This document shows, piece after piece, positions 1-9,625 of a stretch of DNA of 64,000 nt. The stretch's first letter is position 1. Each line of letters opens with the position of its first letter. The position numbers and the translations under genes were made by a program. Under the pieces are notes generated by a model. It was not told the DNA's origin. It did not search any database and saw only the letters and a program-made list of their open reading frames with translations. Source of the DNA: Dipteris shenzhenensis (Eukaryota > Polypodiophyta > Polypodiopsida > Gleicheniales); the NCBI GenBank assembly GCA_047967505.1, contig CM106540.1; one strand, 5' to 3'.

Positions 1-639
1 CACTCCTTTCATTCTCTCTCATTCCTCTTGCTTCCCCCTCATTTCTGAGCACCATTTTGAATTTTTCTCTGCTCCAGCCCTCTTTTCAAATTTCCTGCTA
101 GCTCTTGAGCGGGAAGCTTCTTTCTCTATTCTCCCTCTCATGGGATGGACTCTCATGCCAAAATCTCGTCACTTATGGGATAGACTCTCATGCCAAAATC
201 TCATCACTTCTTTTCTCTACATGTATTTCCCTCCCATTTCACTCTCATTCTTTCAAAACGTTCAAGATTTTTGAATGAGATTCAACCTACATTCTTCTTT
301 CTCTATTTTGGGTGCTTCTCCTTCAAATCTCGCCACTTCCTCTCTCATCTAAGATTCTCCCACGATTTGAAATCATTTCATTCAAGAAGACAAGGCAATC
401 AATGTTCTGAGCGAGCCATGAATGATGCAAGGTGTTTGGAGCAAGGAGCTACTGGACAAGATTCTTAGAGAAAGGATCAAAGAAGATTGACTTTCAGGCA
501 TTGCAGTTGCTGATGCATGAGAATCAATCTTTCTTTTGCCCATCTCTCAATACTAGTTACTTTCCCTGCTGCAATCTCTAAGGGTGCATGATTTCGCACC
601 ATTTGTGAAGGTTTGAGGTCCATCCAGACACCCTATATG
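1..639. other. Gene-less AT-rich flank with a 35-bp tandem duplication
   Basis: No convincing coding region is seen. The short open frame at 190-468 has no recognisable domain and is rich in Phe, Ser and His from a CT-rich sequence. A 35-bp unit (atgggat(g/a)gactctcatg...) is repeated in tandem at 140-174 and 175-209 with two differences. Confidence 0.5.
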
Positions 640-1465
640 GAGGTTCAGGTGAGATAATCTTTGGAACAATGCAACAGAGTGATTCTGATGAGATTTGTTT
701 GTTAATGATGTAACTTTGAAGAGACAGTTAGTTCGTAGTTCATTTTGTGTAGTTGTGTTGTTTTGTTTTATTTTATGGTTTGAGAACGTTGAAAAATTTG
801 TTTGTTTTGTAAGAAATTCCATGAGAAATGAGTCTTTTTCACTCTTACTATCAATGATTTTCTATAGAATATTGCTTGAAATAGATTTCGAGATGTTTGG
901 GAGTATATAATTTGTTTTGAAGAAAGAACCATCAACCTCATCAATCCTGGAACACATTTGGGACCACTGGGAGAGACAAGTTTGATCACATTTTTCTTTC
1001 AAAGAATCTTGCTCCAAGAATTAGGTACTGTTCATTCATGTCGTTTTAACATGTTTTTAGTTTTCAACTCAAATCGAGGTCTATCAAAGCAACTTGCATG
1101 GAGATTTAGGTGAGAAAACCTTTAGAACAATGCAAGACAATGAAAATAATAACATTTTATGATGCAACTTTGAAGAAGCAGTTAATTTGTAGTTTGTTTT
1201 GGTAATTTTGTTGTTTTCTTTTAATACATGATTTATAGCAGAAGAAATATTTTTTTGTTTTAAAAGATACACTCTTACTATTGAGTTTTTTTACAGAAGA
1301 TGGTTAGAAATAGATTTGGAGTTGTTTGGAAGCATATAATTAGTATTGGAGAAAAATCCATCAATTTCAACATCCTGGATTACAAGAGGGACCGTTGAGG
1401 AGGACAAGTTTGATCACGTTTTTTCTTTAAAGATTCATGTGAGGTATTGTTCATTCACATAGTTT
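640..1465. repeat. Diverged tandem duplication, unit about 400 bp
   Basis: The stretch 640-1036 and the stretch about 1100-1463 are recognisably the same sequence after many point changes and small indels. Shared landmarks in the same order are an aggtgaga start, aactttgaaga(g/a), cactcttacta, gaaatagattt, gtttg(g)gag/aagcatataatt, a ccatcaa(c/t)(c/t)tca stretch, gacaagtttgatcac and ggtactgttcattca. Neither copy has a sustained open frame. They lie just upstream of the decayed transposase gene and could be subterminal repeats or 5' flank of that element, but I cannot show this. Confidence 0.6.
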
Positions 1466-1689
1466 AACAGTGTTTGATGATAACTCGATGATAAGTAAAT
1501 GTTTTTTTGAATTTATAGATTTCAATTGTTAGATTTTGCATGCAATTGGGGTTTTCATTTTTGCTTGGTTTGATACTTTTCTGATACATGTCACATTTGT
1601 ATATTATTTATTGATGTCAATGTTATCTTATATTAGGTGGAAAGTGCATGAAATCATGCAAACCACTCGGAATAAAAAAAAGGTGGATA

Positions 1690-4449
1690 TCCATTTCAAA
1701 TAGATGCAGAGAATGCACCATTTTTAAAGAGAAATGAATCCTCCTTAGCAAGTGAAAGTGATTTAGTAGCTCTTCGAAATCAAGGAAAAGAACATATGGA
1801 TTTGTGGTTAGAAGGGAAAAAATATCCAGTAGATCCACAAACTTGTCAGACTCCTCAATTCCATGGATTGACCAGCTTAATAAAGTTTCTATGTAAGGGT
1901 GAGAATGGTTTGTTAGGATATTGTCGAAGGTTGATTGGTCATGGAGCAAGTAGCCTTCACAGCCAATATCAATCTTTGCTTAATGAAAGAGACAAAAGGA
2001 TCCCAATGTTGGAGGCTTGGAATCAACATTTGGTATCATCTATGCAAGCTACAAGTGTTCAAATGTCTGCATATGATGGCATAGAGAAGAAAAATCAAGA
2101 ATTATAGGTAAAGGTTCAAACATTAGATACTCAATTGGGAGAGAGCACTATAAATGCAATTCACTTACACAGCTCTGAAGGATGAGATCAAGAAGTTAGA
2201 GAAAACATTATTATTCATGAAGGATACTCCAATGGGTCCAAGACTACATATGAGGAAATTGCATCCAATGGATGAAATATCCAAGAAAAGTGGTCACTGG
2301 AAGCGTCGAGTGAGAGCTTGTAGGAGTGTTTCAGAACTCATGTCTATCCATGATGAGCACTATGGTGCTATGGGTGAAGTGTTTACAAAAAAAATGTTGG
2401 AGTCTATTATACAACATCCAAAATTCAAAAGTCTAAAATCAGAGATAACATCTAAGACAATAAACAAAGTTGTGGAGCATTTTAATGCAACTAGTTTATA
2501 GGGAGTTTGTGATACTGCAGGGATAAGTACAAGGGCATATCGGCTCATATTTAAGAGCTTAAAAACATCATGTCTTTCTATGGGAGCAAAAGTTAAAACC
2601 CTGCTTCCTAAATCGACTGATGTTGATAAGGCCAGGCATGCACTCAATTTGGGCGTACTTGATTTAGTTGGTGAGCCCCAGCATATATATGGTACACTAA
2701 CTTTGAAAACAAAGGTTGGAGAGACTAAAGAATTGGAATTGATAGTTAATAATAACTTTGTAATGGATGTTCGAAGAGTTCTTCAAGCCATGATGAAGTT
2801 TTATGATATGCCTATGGAAGAATGCAATGGTACTCTGAAGATTGTACTAAATCTTGATGAAAGTGAGGTGATCAAAGGTCAAAAAAGTTAGTTTGACAAT
2901 GATGAATAGAATACTGGACCTTGAAGTTGAGCTTGATGATGCAAGACAGTTTAGTGTGCAATCAAAACAGGAGATTTGGTGATTGGCTGCCTTTGAGGTA
3001 TGATGTAAATTTGTATTTAAATGCAATAATGCAAAAAAACTTAGAATATTTTGAAATAACATGTGAGTTTTTTTTGTAGGTGCCGAAAGAGTCACATTCA
3101 ATTTTGAAGTGGTTTTTTGACCAAACCGATATCCCAAGTGTGATCAAAGGCCATAATAATGGTGAGTTGCTTGAAGTTGAGGGCTATGGATCCTACCATG
3201 TAGAATGGCATCTAGCTGCTGACCTCAAGACTATTAAATGTATGTTTAATGTGGCACATGGAGCAAATATAAGCCATCCTTGTCCATTGTGCATGCAAAC
3301 GAGAGTACCTGCAAAGGGTGGTAAAAAGAATCAAAAGCAATGGGCCTCTGAACTTGCAGAGATAGATCAAACCAAGGCACCAGATAGGGATGCTCTAGGG
3401 AAAGATCCATCAAGGAGCCCAATTCTTGAAATTCTTATTGAGCGACTACACATTTGTGCGCTTCATGCTATTGTGAGAATAATTGAAAAGTTAGTGCATC
3501 TATACATCATTGATGCATATAACTTGAAGCCCCAACAAGAGAGTGAGAGGATGATTGCAAGAATTGAAAAGGTTCTTTTAGATATGGGACTACACTCTGG
3601 GCAAGTAAAGATTACAAAAGATGAGAAAAGATCTAGAAAACAAGCAATGTTCCTTGTAAGCCAAGCTTTGGTGGTGTCAAGGCTTTAGAATTCCTTTCTG
3701 CAAAGAAGAAGAATGACAAGCTCAAACGTGCTAATGAGTTTGATGTATGGAGAAAGTTACACAATGCCTATTGTGAACGAGGGGGAAAGGGACAGAAAAG
3801 ACTAGAAAAGGCACGAGTGTGGTTAGCTCTTGATAGCTTGGTACCTTTACTACAAAAGAAAAGATTCGAAGAAGATGATGCACAGTGTTTCATCAATGCT
3901 ATGAATGACTTTATCCAGAATATGGAGATAGAGCTTGGGGAAAGAATCATTTCACATAGTACATGGTAATCTCTAACTTAGACATTGAGATGTGCATATT
4001 GAATGGTCCTATATTTACTTATTTGTTTTTCTATTTGGCAGCACATATTATATGCTCATGCACCATACATGGCATGGAATTATGGAAGCATCGGAGTGTG
4101 GTCTACTCAGGGCATGGAAAGATCGCATTGGCAAGCACGTTGTGCATATAATAGAGCGACCCAACATGGGGATGGTAGAAGTAAGTCAAGCCCAATGGTT
4201 CAATTGGTTCAATGGTGGTACAGGCTTATCGAAATAAGAGCAGCTGCAACACTAGCATTCAAAGAGTCCTTGATGTCCCATGCAGTGCAAGATGTTATCG
4301 CGGAACGTCGAAGAAGAATATACAACTCATCGAATGTAAGACAGAATCATGCAAGTTGGCATGCAACCCATCATAGACAAGGGCCCATATGGGTGGAGAT
4401 AGATGAAAATGATGGTGGAGACTCTTCCAATGTGGATGCCCATGCATAA
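1690..4449 (+). pseudogene. Decayed DDE transposase with RAG1/Transib-like core spacing
   Basis: A multi-exon coding region can be followed across 1690-4449 with several frame changes. Open pieces are 1690-2107, 2154-2501, 2502-2888, 3080-3650, 3651-3960 and 4042-4449. Two introns look intact: 2998-3079 (gtatga...ttgtag) and 3966-4041 (gtaatc...ggcag). Candidate catalytic residues are Asp at 2856 (NLDES), Asp at 3221 (AADLK) and Glu at 4117 (STQGME). A CPLC pair starts at 3281 and HILYAH at 4042. The spacing D-20-C-3-C-(~225)-H-5-H-20-E is very close to the RAG1 core (D708, C727/C730, H937/H942, E962). Breaks are stops at 2105-2107 and 2499-2501, a frameshift near 2885, a TGA before the first intron, a frameshift near 3650 and a 1-nt slip just before the second intron. 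The transposase identity is well supported; the RAG1/Transib assignment is inference. Other DDE superfamilies with a zinc-binding insertion remain possible. Confidence 0.65.
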
Positions 4450-4627
4450 GTTTCAAGATTTATTTGTAATTTTAGTTATGTGATTTGCAGTAAAGCCAAT
4501 GTATAATGGATGTGAGTTGCAGTATAAATGAGAAATTTTGTGTTATGGATGTAAATTATAAGTATTTAGCTCAAGGTTGCACTAATTTTACTTTAAGGGT
4601 TTTTATTGAAACAAGTATTTTTAAAAA
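4450..4627. other. AT-rich spacer between transposase and CENH3-like pseudogene
   Basis: This short spacer follows the transposase stop codon. It is AT-rich, contains no gene, and leads into the promoter-like block of the next locus. Confidence 0.5.
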
Positions 4628-4652
4628 TTTAGGGTTTTTGTCCCTATATAAG
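4628..4652 (+). promoter_or_regulatory. Telo-box plus TATA box upstream of CENH3-like pseudogene
   Basis: TTAGGGTTT (4629-4637, the reverse complement of the AAACCCTAA telo-box) lies a few bases before TATATAAG (4645-4652). The TATA box is about 94 bp upstream of the ATG at 4746. Telo-boxes are typical of plant promoters driven in dividing cells. Together the motifs suggest that this copy carried its own promoter rather than being a simple processed retrocopy. Confidence 0.5.
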
Positions 4653-4745
4653 AGAATGACCCACACCACCTCCCACTTGCCCCTAAGATTTCCACCCTAT
4701 CTCTTGCACCCTCACCCTTTCTCTTGCACACTCTCTCCATCCCCC

Positions 4746-5287
4746 ATGGCCAGGCCCAAGATCAAGGCACCACGGAGACTAGCATAGCTAGACCCACCTC
4801 TAGACTCAGAGACAGAGAGTGATAGCCCCCCCCCCCTCCCCTCGATGATCCCCGTCGAAGGGAGAAACTGCCAATCCGAAAGCCAGACAGGGAGCAAGAG
4901 GGACTGAAGAGGGCACAAGAGGAGGGACAGAGGAAGGCACAAGAAGATCCTCTGATAGAGATGGATGACTGGGAGAGCACAGAGGAGGAGCATGTGGAAG
5001 AGGAGCAATGAAGGACAGAGCAGAGGACCAAGAGAAGAATAGACAATCACGGTCGATGCCAATGAGGGAGAGGTGCCCGAGCTCCAAGTGCAAGTCAAAG
5101 AGGCCCTCAACATTCAGGAAGAGGCCCTCCTCCAGTGAGGCGGTACAGATTCAAGCCACGGACAGTGGCACTATGAGAGATCAAAAAGTTTCAAAAGTCG
5201 ATTGATCTGCTGATCCCGATGGCCAGCTTCGCAAGGGTGGTACGCGAGGTCATGCAAGATCTCAACCTTAGCGCAATGTCCCGGTTT
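4746..5287 (+). pseudogene. Centromeric histone H3 (CENH3)-like pseudogene, C-terminus missing
   Basis: CENH3 replaces histone H3 in centromeric nucleosomes. The frame opens with MARPK, close to the MART(K) start of H3 proteins, followed by a charged tail rich in Arg, Lys, Glu and Pro. From 5141 it reads RRYRFKPRTVAL, a stop, EIKKFQKSIDLLIP and MASFARVVREVMQDLN, matching the aN helix and start of the H3 fold. LLIP-x-ASF in place of the canonical LLIRKLPF is the CENH3 form. Damage: TAG at 4785, a frame slip in an 11-C tract (4826-4836), and TGA at 5009, 5063 and 5174, each of which could derive from CGA. Similarity ends near 5287, so a1, loop 1 and the rest of the fold are absent. No intron is seen, unlike usual plant CENH3 genes, yet a TATA box precedes it. 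An H3 relative is near certain; CENH3 rather than canonical H3 is likely. Confidence 0.72.
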
Positions 5288-5470
5288 TATAGGCGCGGAG
5301 TTGTGGAGGCTCCTTGGTGTATTTTTAGAGATGCGGTTGCTAGGGTCCCAGTGGCCTCCCAAAAAATATTTCTTAAAGATATGATTTTAATTTGTGAAAA
5401 AACCATAACCCTATTTACACAAATGGAATGGGAGGGGCAAGTGGCAGGGCAAGTGTGCCAGTGGCAGGAT
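5288..5470. other. Unassigned sequence after the CENH3-like fragment
   Basis: The frame stays open past the histone similarity (to 5491), but the translation no longer resembles any part of histone H3 and I see no other domain. It may be intron or unrelated flanking DNA read through by chance. Confidence 0.4.
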
Positions 5471-5790
5471 GTCTTGGGTTCAAAATCATAACATTTGGTT
5501 GGGTTTTGTAACAAAAACCCTCAATCTTATTTTTCATTCCCTAAATCAAATTTGGGAGGCCTTTGACGCCCTAGAAACCATGTCCATCATTTTTAGGCTC
5601 TAGTCGCATGATGTCGGATTTAGGGTTTATAGGGGGTTTTTGGCTTGAAAATGATGGACATGGTTTCTAGGGTGTCAGGGGCCTCCCAAATTTGATTTAG
5701 GGAATGAAAAAAAAGATGTGGATGTCTTGGGTTTAAAAGTCATAAAATTTTCTTGGGTTTTCTACTCTAAACCCTATTTTTTATTCCCTA
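5471..5790. repeat. Foldback element: ~66-bp inverted arms within a direct repeat
   Basis: Left arm 5530-5596 (cattccctaaatcaaatttg...) is the near reverse complement of 5649-5712 (...caaatttgatttagggaatg), with a loop of about 52 bases. Outside the arms, gatgtcttgggtt(c/t)aaaa(t/g)... occurs in direct orientation at 5468-5510 and 5716-5758, each followed by a ctcaatctt/ctatttttt stretch. This is the structure of a foldback or MITE-like insertion; a small-RNA hairpin is an alternative. Confidence 0.6.
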
Positions 5791-5888
5791 CCAGTTGAAG
5801 AAAAAGCAATGATTTTTGTTCCTAAAATGGAACCTAGAATTATACTAATGATTTTCAATCACATGATGAAGTTGGCAAAGCTACATAC

Positions 5889-6000
5889 CTTTTCTGCCTC
5901 ATCGTGGAGTGCGTCAGCTATAGTGTCCAACTGGACTCCCTTTTGTGGTTGATCTTGAACTTCATGTTGGCTTGAGGTGCCAGCTTCTTCATCTCTATCC
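5889..6000 (-). other. Candidate internal exon, unknown protein
   Basis: On the minus strand a 112-nt open block lies between a good acceptor (ttgttcag at 6008-6001) and a good donor (gtatgt from 5888). It encodes an acidic, Gln-rich peptide containing GTSSQHEVQ and DTIADALHDEAEK. I see no partner exons with confidence and no known domain, so it may be an isolated relic or chance. Confidence 0.25.
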
Positions 6001-6886
6001 CTGAACAAACTCCAGCCACCAACAACAAAGGACGTGATTGTACCTCAAGGGACTTTGGGAAAGTTTGGAACAAATAGAACTTTGGAATCAACAGCGGCCA
6101 AGTGGTCATGAATTAACTTAGGAGGGTAGGTCATAACCAGCACCCAACTGGTCATGAATTAACTTTGGAATCAACATCAGCCAGCTGATCATGAATTAAC
6201 ATAGAAGGGTAAGTCATAACCACAAAAACATGTCAAGATGGGGCGCTAGATCATGATTGAGGAGATATAGAGCTAGCAATGGCAAAGGTAACATATTAGG
6301 GAGCATTCCTGCGTGGGCAGATTCCTAGTCGGGCCACGATAAAGTAGGGGAATTTTTTCCTTTTATGCAACAATTTCACAAAGATCTACAGATTTGAAGG
6401 AGCTCCTATTTTCAAGGCTAGCATCAAGGTTTTTGGCTATATTAGCCTTGAAAGTATTAGCTCCACATATAGAGCACATATACATCTTGATCTCTAGTAA
6501 TGAAAAGCGAGTATTCATCTATGTTTCCCACAAAAGACATCATGAACCTTGAGAGAATGCCGTTTCCCACAAAAGAGGTCATGAACCTTGAGAGGATGCC
6601 TAGCAGCACTTTTTCCCACCTCTCTCTTATTTTTTAGCCTAAAAACTCTCCAAGAAACTTGTGAGGAACTCAGGAATGTTCTCTTCTCGCTCTCTTACCC
6701 TGGCTGAGAAAGGGAACTCTCACAATGATCCTCATCAAGGGCTGGAGGTAAGCTCGAGCTCTCAATTTAGCATTGGCCTAGCCCAAAAAATATGCTTCCA
6801 TCCAAAACAATATAGGCAAATGGAGGGATTAGAACCTGATTAGAATAGGATTCTTTTTTGGAAGGGTCATCCTCAGCTTGCTCATC
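6001..6886. other. Non-coding stretch with short dispersed repeats
   Basis: No gene is recognised. The phrase (c)tggtcatgaattaac occurs at about 6104, 6150 and 6184 with variation. The unit cccacaaaaga(c/g)(a/g)tcatgaaccttgagag(a/g)atgcc occurs twice around 6529 and 6569. Confidence 0.45.
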
Positions 6887-7024
6887 TAAGGGTGTTTACG
6901 GACAATCAACAATCTTGCCCACCCATGGTGCATTGAATCCATCTGGGCCATGGGCTAGACATGTCGGTGGGAAATCTTGCATGTCCATGATCCACATGAT
7001 GGTGTAAGTCTGTAAACACCCTAA
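6887..7024. mobile_element. Possible short MITE
   Basis: The 11-bp sequence agggtgtttac (6889-6899) is matched by its exact reverse complement gtaaacaccct (7012-7022), giving a unit of about 138 bp with taag/ctaa at the edges. No coding sequence lies inside. Terminal inverted repeats of this size and spacing fit a MITE, but one copy is not proof. Confidence 0.35.
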
Positions 7025-7612
7025 TGTGTAGACATTGAGGTTCATGCCACCATCATGAAGTGTGATGGAAAACCAAGGTGTCCATAAAAGACCACAATCA
7101 TAGTCCATTGTTTGTGCTAAAGTTCTTTCTTGTGCTCATGGATCTTTAGTGTTGATGTTTCATGTGGCATGCGAGCTTCTGCAACCAAAATATATGGCTA
7201 TTGTTGGTCATTTCTACCAATCTTCCTTCTGGCATGCACACAACTGCAATGTTACCATACGGCTCTTACATGTTTGACAATAGCCTTTGCGGTGCTCCAC
7301 AAAACATCTAGTTGGGTATCAACAGTTGTATCATGGATAGAGAATTCACAAAATGAATTGGAGAGATATCCCTTTTTATGGGCGGCTAACCAGGCCACCT
7401 AGAGTCCTGTAGCTCTAAGATTGGGTGGTCCATATACTTGGCTACAAAATTTCATCATCCTAGATAGTGAACTAACTAGCTTAAGTGCACCTTGGTTGCC
7501 CTGGGGTTTGCAAAATTGAGACAAATGTGCCATGTGTAAGTTGAGAGGGCCATAGATGAGAATTGCTTGCTTTAATAATTTGTTATCGTATCAAGTGGCT
7601 CATTCTGTAGGA
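7025..7612. other. No gene seen
   Basis: Short open frames on both strands here have no recognisable domain. I see no splice-linked coding signal. Confidence 0.4.
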
Positions 7613-7736
7613 TGTCCTTGCCTTGTTATTTCAACATCCCCTAGTCCTTGTCTACTACAAGTGAGATCTTAGCATGTCCTTGCCTTGTTATTTCAACATC
7701 CCCCAGTCCTTGTCTACTACAAGTGAGATCTTAGCA
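7613..7736. repeat. 62-bp tandem duplication
   Basis: The unit tgtccttgccttgttatttc...gatcttagca occupies 7613-7674 and again 7675-7736, with a single substitution (cccctag versus cccccag). The near identity shows it is recent. Confidence 0.9.
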
Positions 7737-7880
7737 TATTATTCTATAAGAAATAAAGATATTTGCCAATATGTCCCCTTATGTCAACACAAAATTCCAA
7801 AGTCCTTCATCAAGACGATTAAATAGTTAGGGGTAGCTTTGAGACGGTTGAAAAGGAAAGGGAGAGGACCAATTAAGCTA

Positions 7881-7940
7881 AGGGGGGAAGAGGGGGGGAG
7901 GAGAGGGGGGTAGGGGGGGAGGAGAGGGGGGGCAGGGGGG
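7881..7940. repeat. G-rich tract with quadruplex potential
   Basis: About 60 bases on the plus strand consist of runs of four to seven G separated by A, GA or T. Four or more G-runs occur within short spacing, which satisfies the usual G-quadruplex pattern. Confidence 0.8.
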
Positions 7941-8068
7941 CGACAGCTTTCTGTAATGGAGCCACACTAGTGCATCATGCAATCATCCTTTTTTTAATGC
8001 TTGGCAATTAAAATTGATGCTCTCTCATCTTGGTTAATTGCCAATACATCATGCACGCACAGTGCGCA

Positions 8069-8088
8069 ACACACACACACACACACAT
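8069..8088. repeat. (CA)n microsatellite
   Basis: About ten consecutive AC dinucleotides. Confidence 0.9.
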
Positions 8089-8091
8089 CTA

Positions 8092-8290
8092 ATTTGAGTA
8101 GAATGAGACATAAAAATATATGTACTATTGTGGTCCTTCTTAGTCATACATAGCTTATGTAGGCCTTACCAAGGTGAAGCTATGTATGACTAAGAAGGAC
8201 CACAATATTGCATATATTTTAATGGCTCATATACTAATTTGAGTAGGATGAGGCATTAAAATATATGTAATATTGTGGTCTTGGTCAATT
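8092..8290. repeat. Long hairpin (44-bp arms) with a third partial copy
   Basis: Arms 8113-8156 and 8177-8220 are reverse complements with 42 of 44 positions paired and a 20-base loop. The left flank (atttgagtagaatgagacat) reappears as atttgagtaggatgaggcat at about 8236, followed by another aaaatatatgtaatattgtggtc. Half of the palindrome is therefore present a third time in direct orientation. This suits a MITE or foldback element, or a young inverted-duplication small-RNA locus. Confidence 0.75.
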
Positions 8291-9625
8291 CCTAGTCGTA
8301 TATTGTTCTACCTTGGTGATCGGTCATACCTACATAGCCATTTTTTGTGTTGTATTAGGGCCATTAAACATCAGGTATGAAACTAGAATCCAATTGCTTT
8401 GCAATTTCTTTGTCACTAGGATAGGTGGCATGGGAGCTGAAGTTAGTGTTAGGCCTCCTTGCTTTCTACTTGTGGGCAAAGCCCGGTTTATTTGCCTCCA
8501 TCATATCCACCATAATACTCTTCAGTCAATGCTAAAGTAAAACATGTATGCAAGTCTCTGATTCTCTAAGACAATATCTGGCCATACATTGTGACAATCT
8601 CCTGAATCTCCAAGGGAAAATTAGAGATGTATGTTACCCTGATTCTTCGCTAGGGCCTTCTCTCAAAGATAATGCCTAGTTCTGGATTTGAATCTGCATA
8701 GATTGCCAAGCCCTTGGGTCTCACTAACCTTACAAGAAAAGAGAGGTGCTTGGTTTGCCATAAGATTGTGTAATTTTGGCAACTTAAAAGTTTGATGGCT
8801 GCATCAAGAATATGCTAAAATATCGCCAGCTTAGTTATGCAACTGAATAATGAAACTGAATTGCTGCCATGAACAGCCACAGTAATCTGAATAGAAACCT
8901 TGTACCGCTGAGAAGCTTTAGAAGAGGAAAAAAATTTGCCAAAACATCTACAAATATCTTATAATTCTGATAAGGATTGGGAACATTGTAGACTTCTAAC
9001 TTTTTCATCTCGACCCTTCCACTGCTGCCTTTGAACTAAGAAAACGGAGAGCTGAAATAAAGACTCGTGTATGACTCAACTATGAAAATGACAATTTAAA
9101 GCACATGGACAAATAAGCTGTGCACAACATTCAATCCTGTGACACTCTTCTGCATACCAAAACTTCGTTTTGTTACTCTTTCTTACCTTACAAGGAGGAT
9201 AGTCATATTTAGATGTACGGTCAGAAAATAGAGTAGGACGGAAGTTTCAAGTAAGAGACATCAATAATTACCACAGTTCAAACCGTGTGATCAATTCTCT
9301 CCCTTCTCGGGCTAGTTAAATATTAATATTAAAAAAAAAAAAGATCTAAGCTTCAGTGTACATGCACATGAAATATCTTCACAATTTGCACAGATTGATT
9401 CAAGACTTTGGGAGAGGGAGGGAGGTGGTTAACGATCAGAGTGCCTATCTAATACGAACTTCCCAACACAAAGCGATCAGAACTTAATAATAGCTTCCTT
9501 ATAGAATGCCCAGACCTTTGATACAAACTTTTTTTGGTGAAATCTGTTGATACAATCACAAAACGCGTAAGAGTACTGATCTCAAAATACTGGAAGGGAA
9601 AGAGTAGTTCCACCCTCCCCACAGA
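8291..9625. other. Intergenic, includes 3' flank of the clathrin adaptor gene
   Basis: No further coding region is recognised. The last few hundred bases (about 9300-9625) must contain the 3' untranslated region of the minus-strand adaptor gene; a poly-A run at about 9331-9342 lies in this flank. No polyadenylation site can be fixed from sequence alone. Confidence 0.45.

Noticed and set aside
190-468. 92-codon plus-strand frame
   Set aside because: Composition follows the CT-rich DNA, no domain, and no support from neighbours.
1623-1949. 108-codon minus-strand frame
   Set aside because: Antisense shadow of the transposase exon at 1690-2107.
4712-5113. Minus-strand frames rich in Ser, Leu and Cys
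   Set aside because: Antisense of the CENH3-like tail, whose plus-strand reading has a clear histone match.
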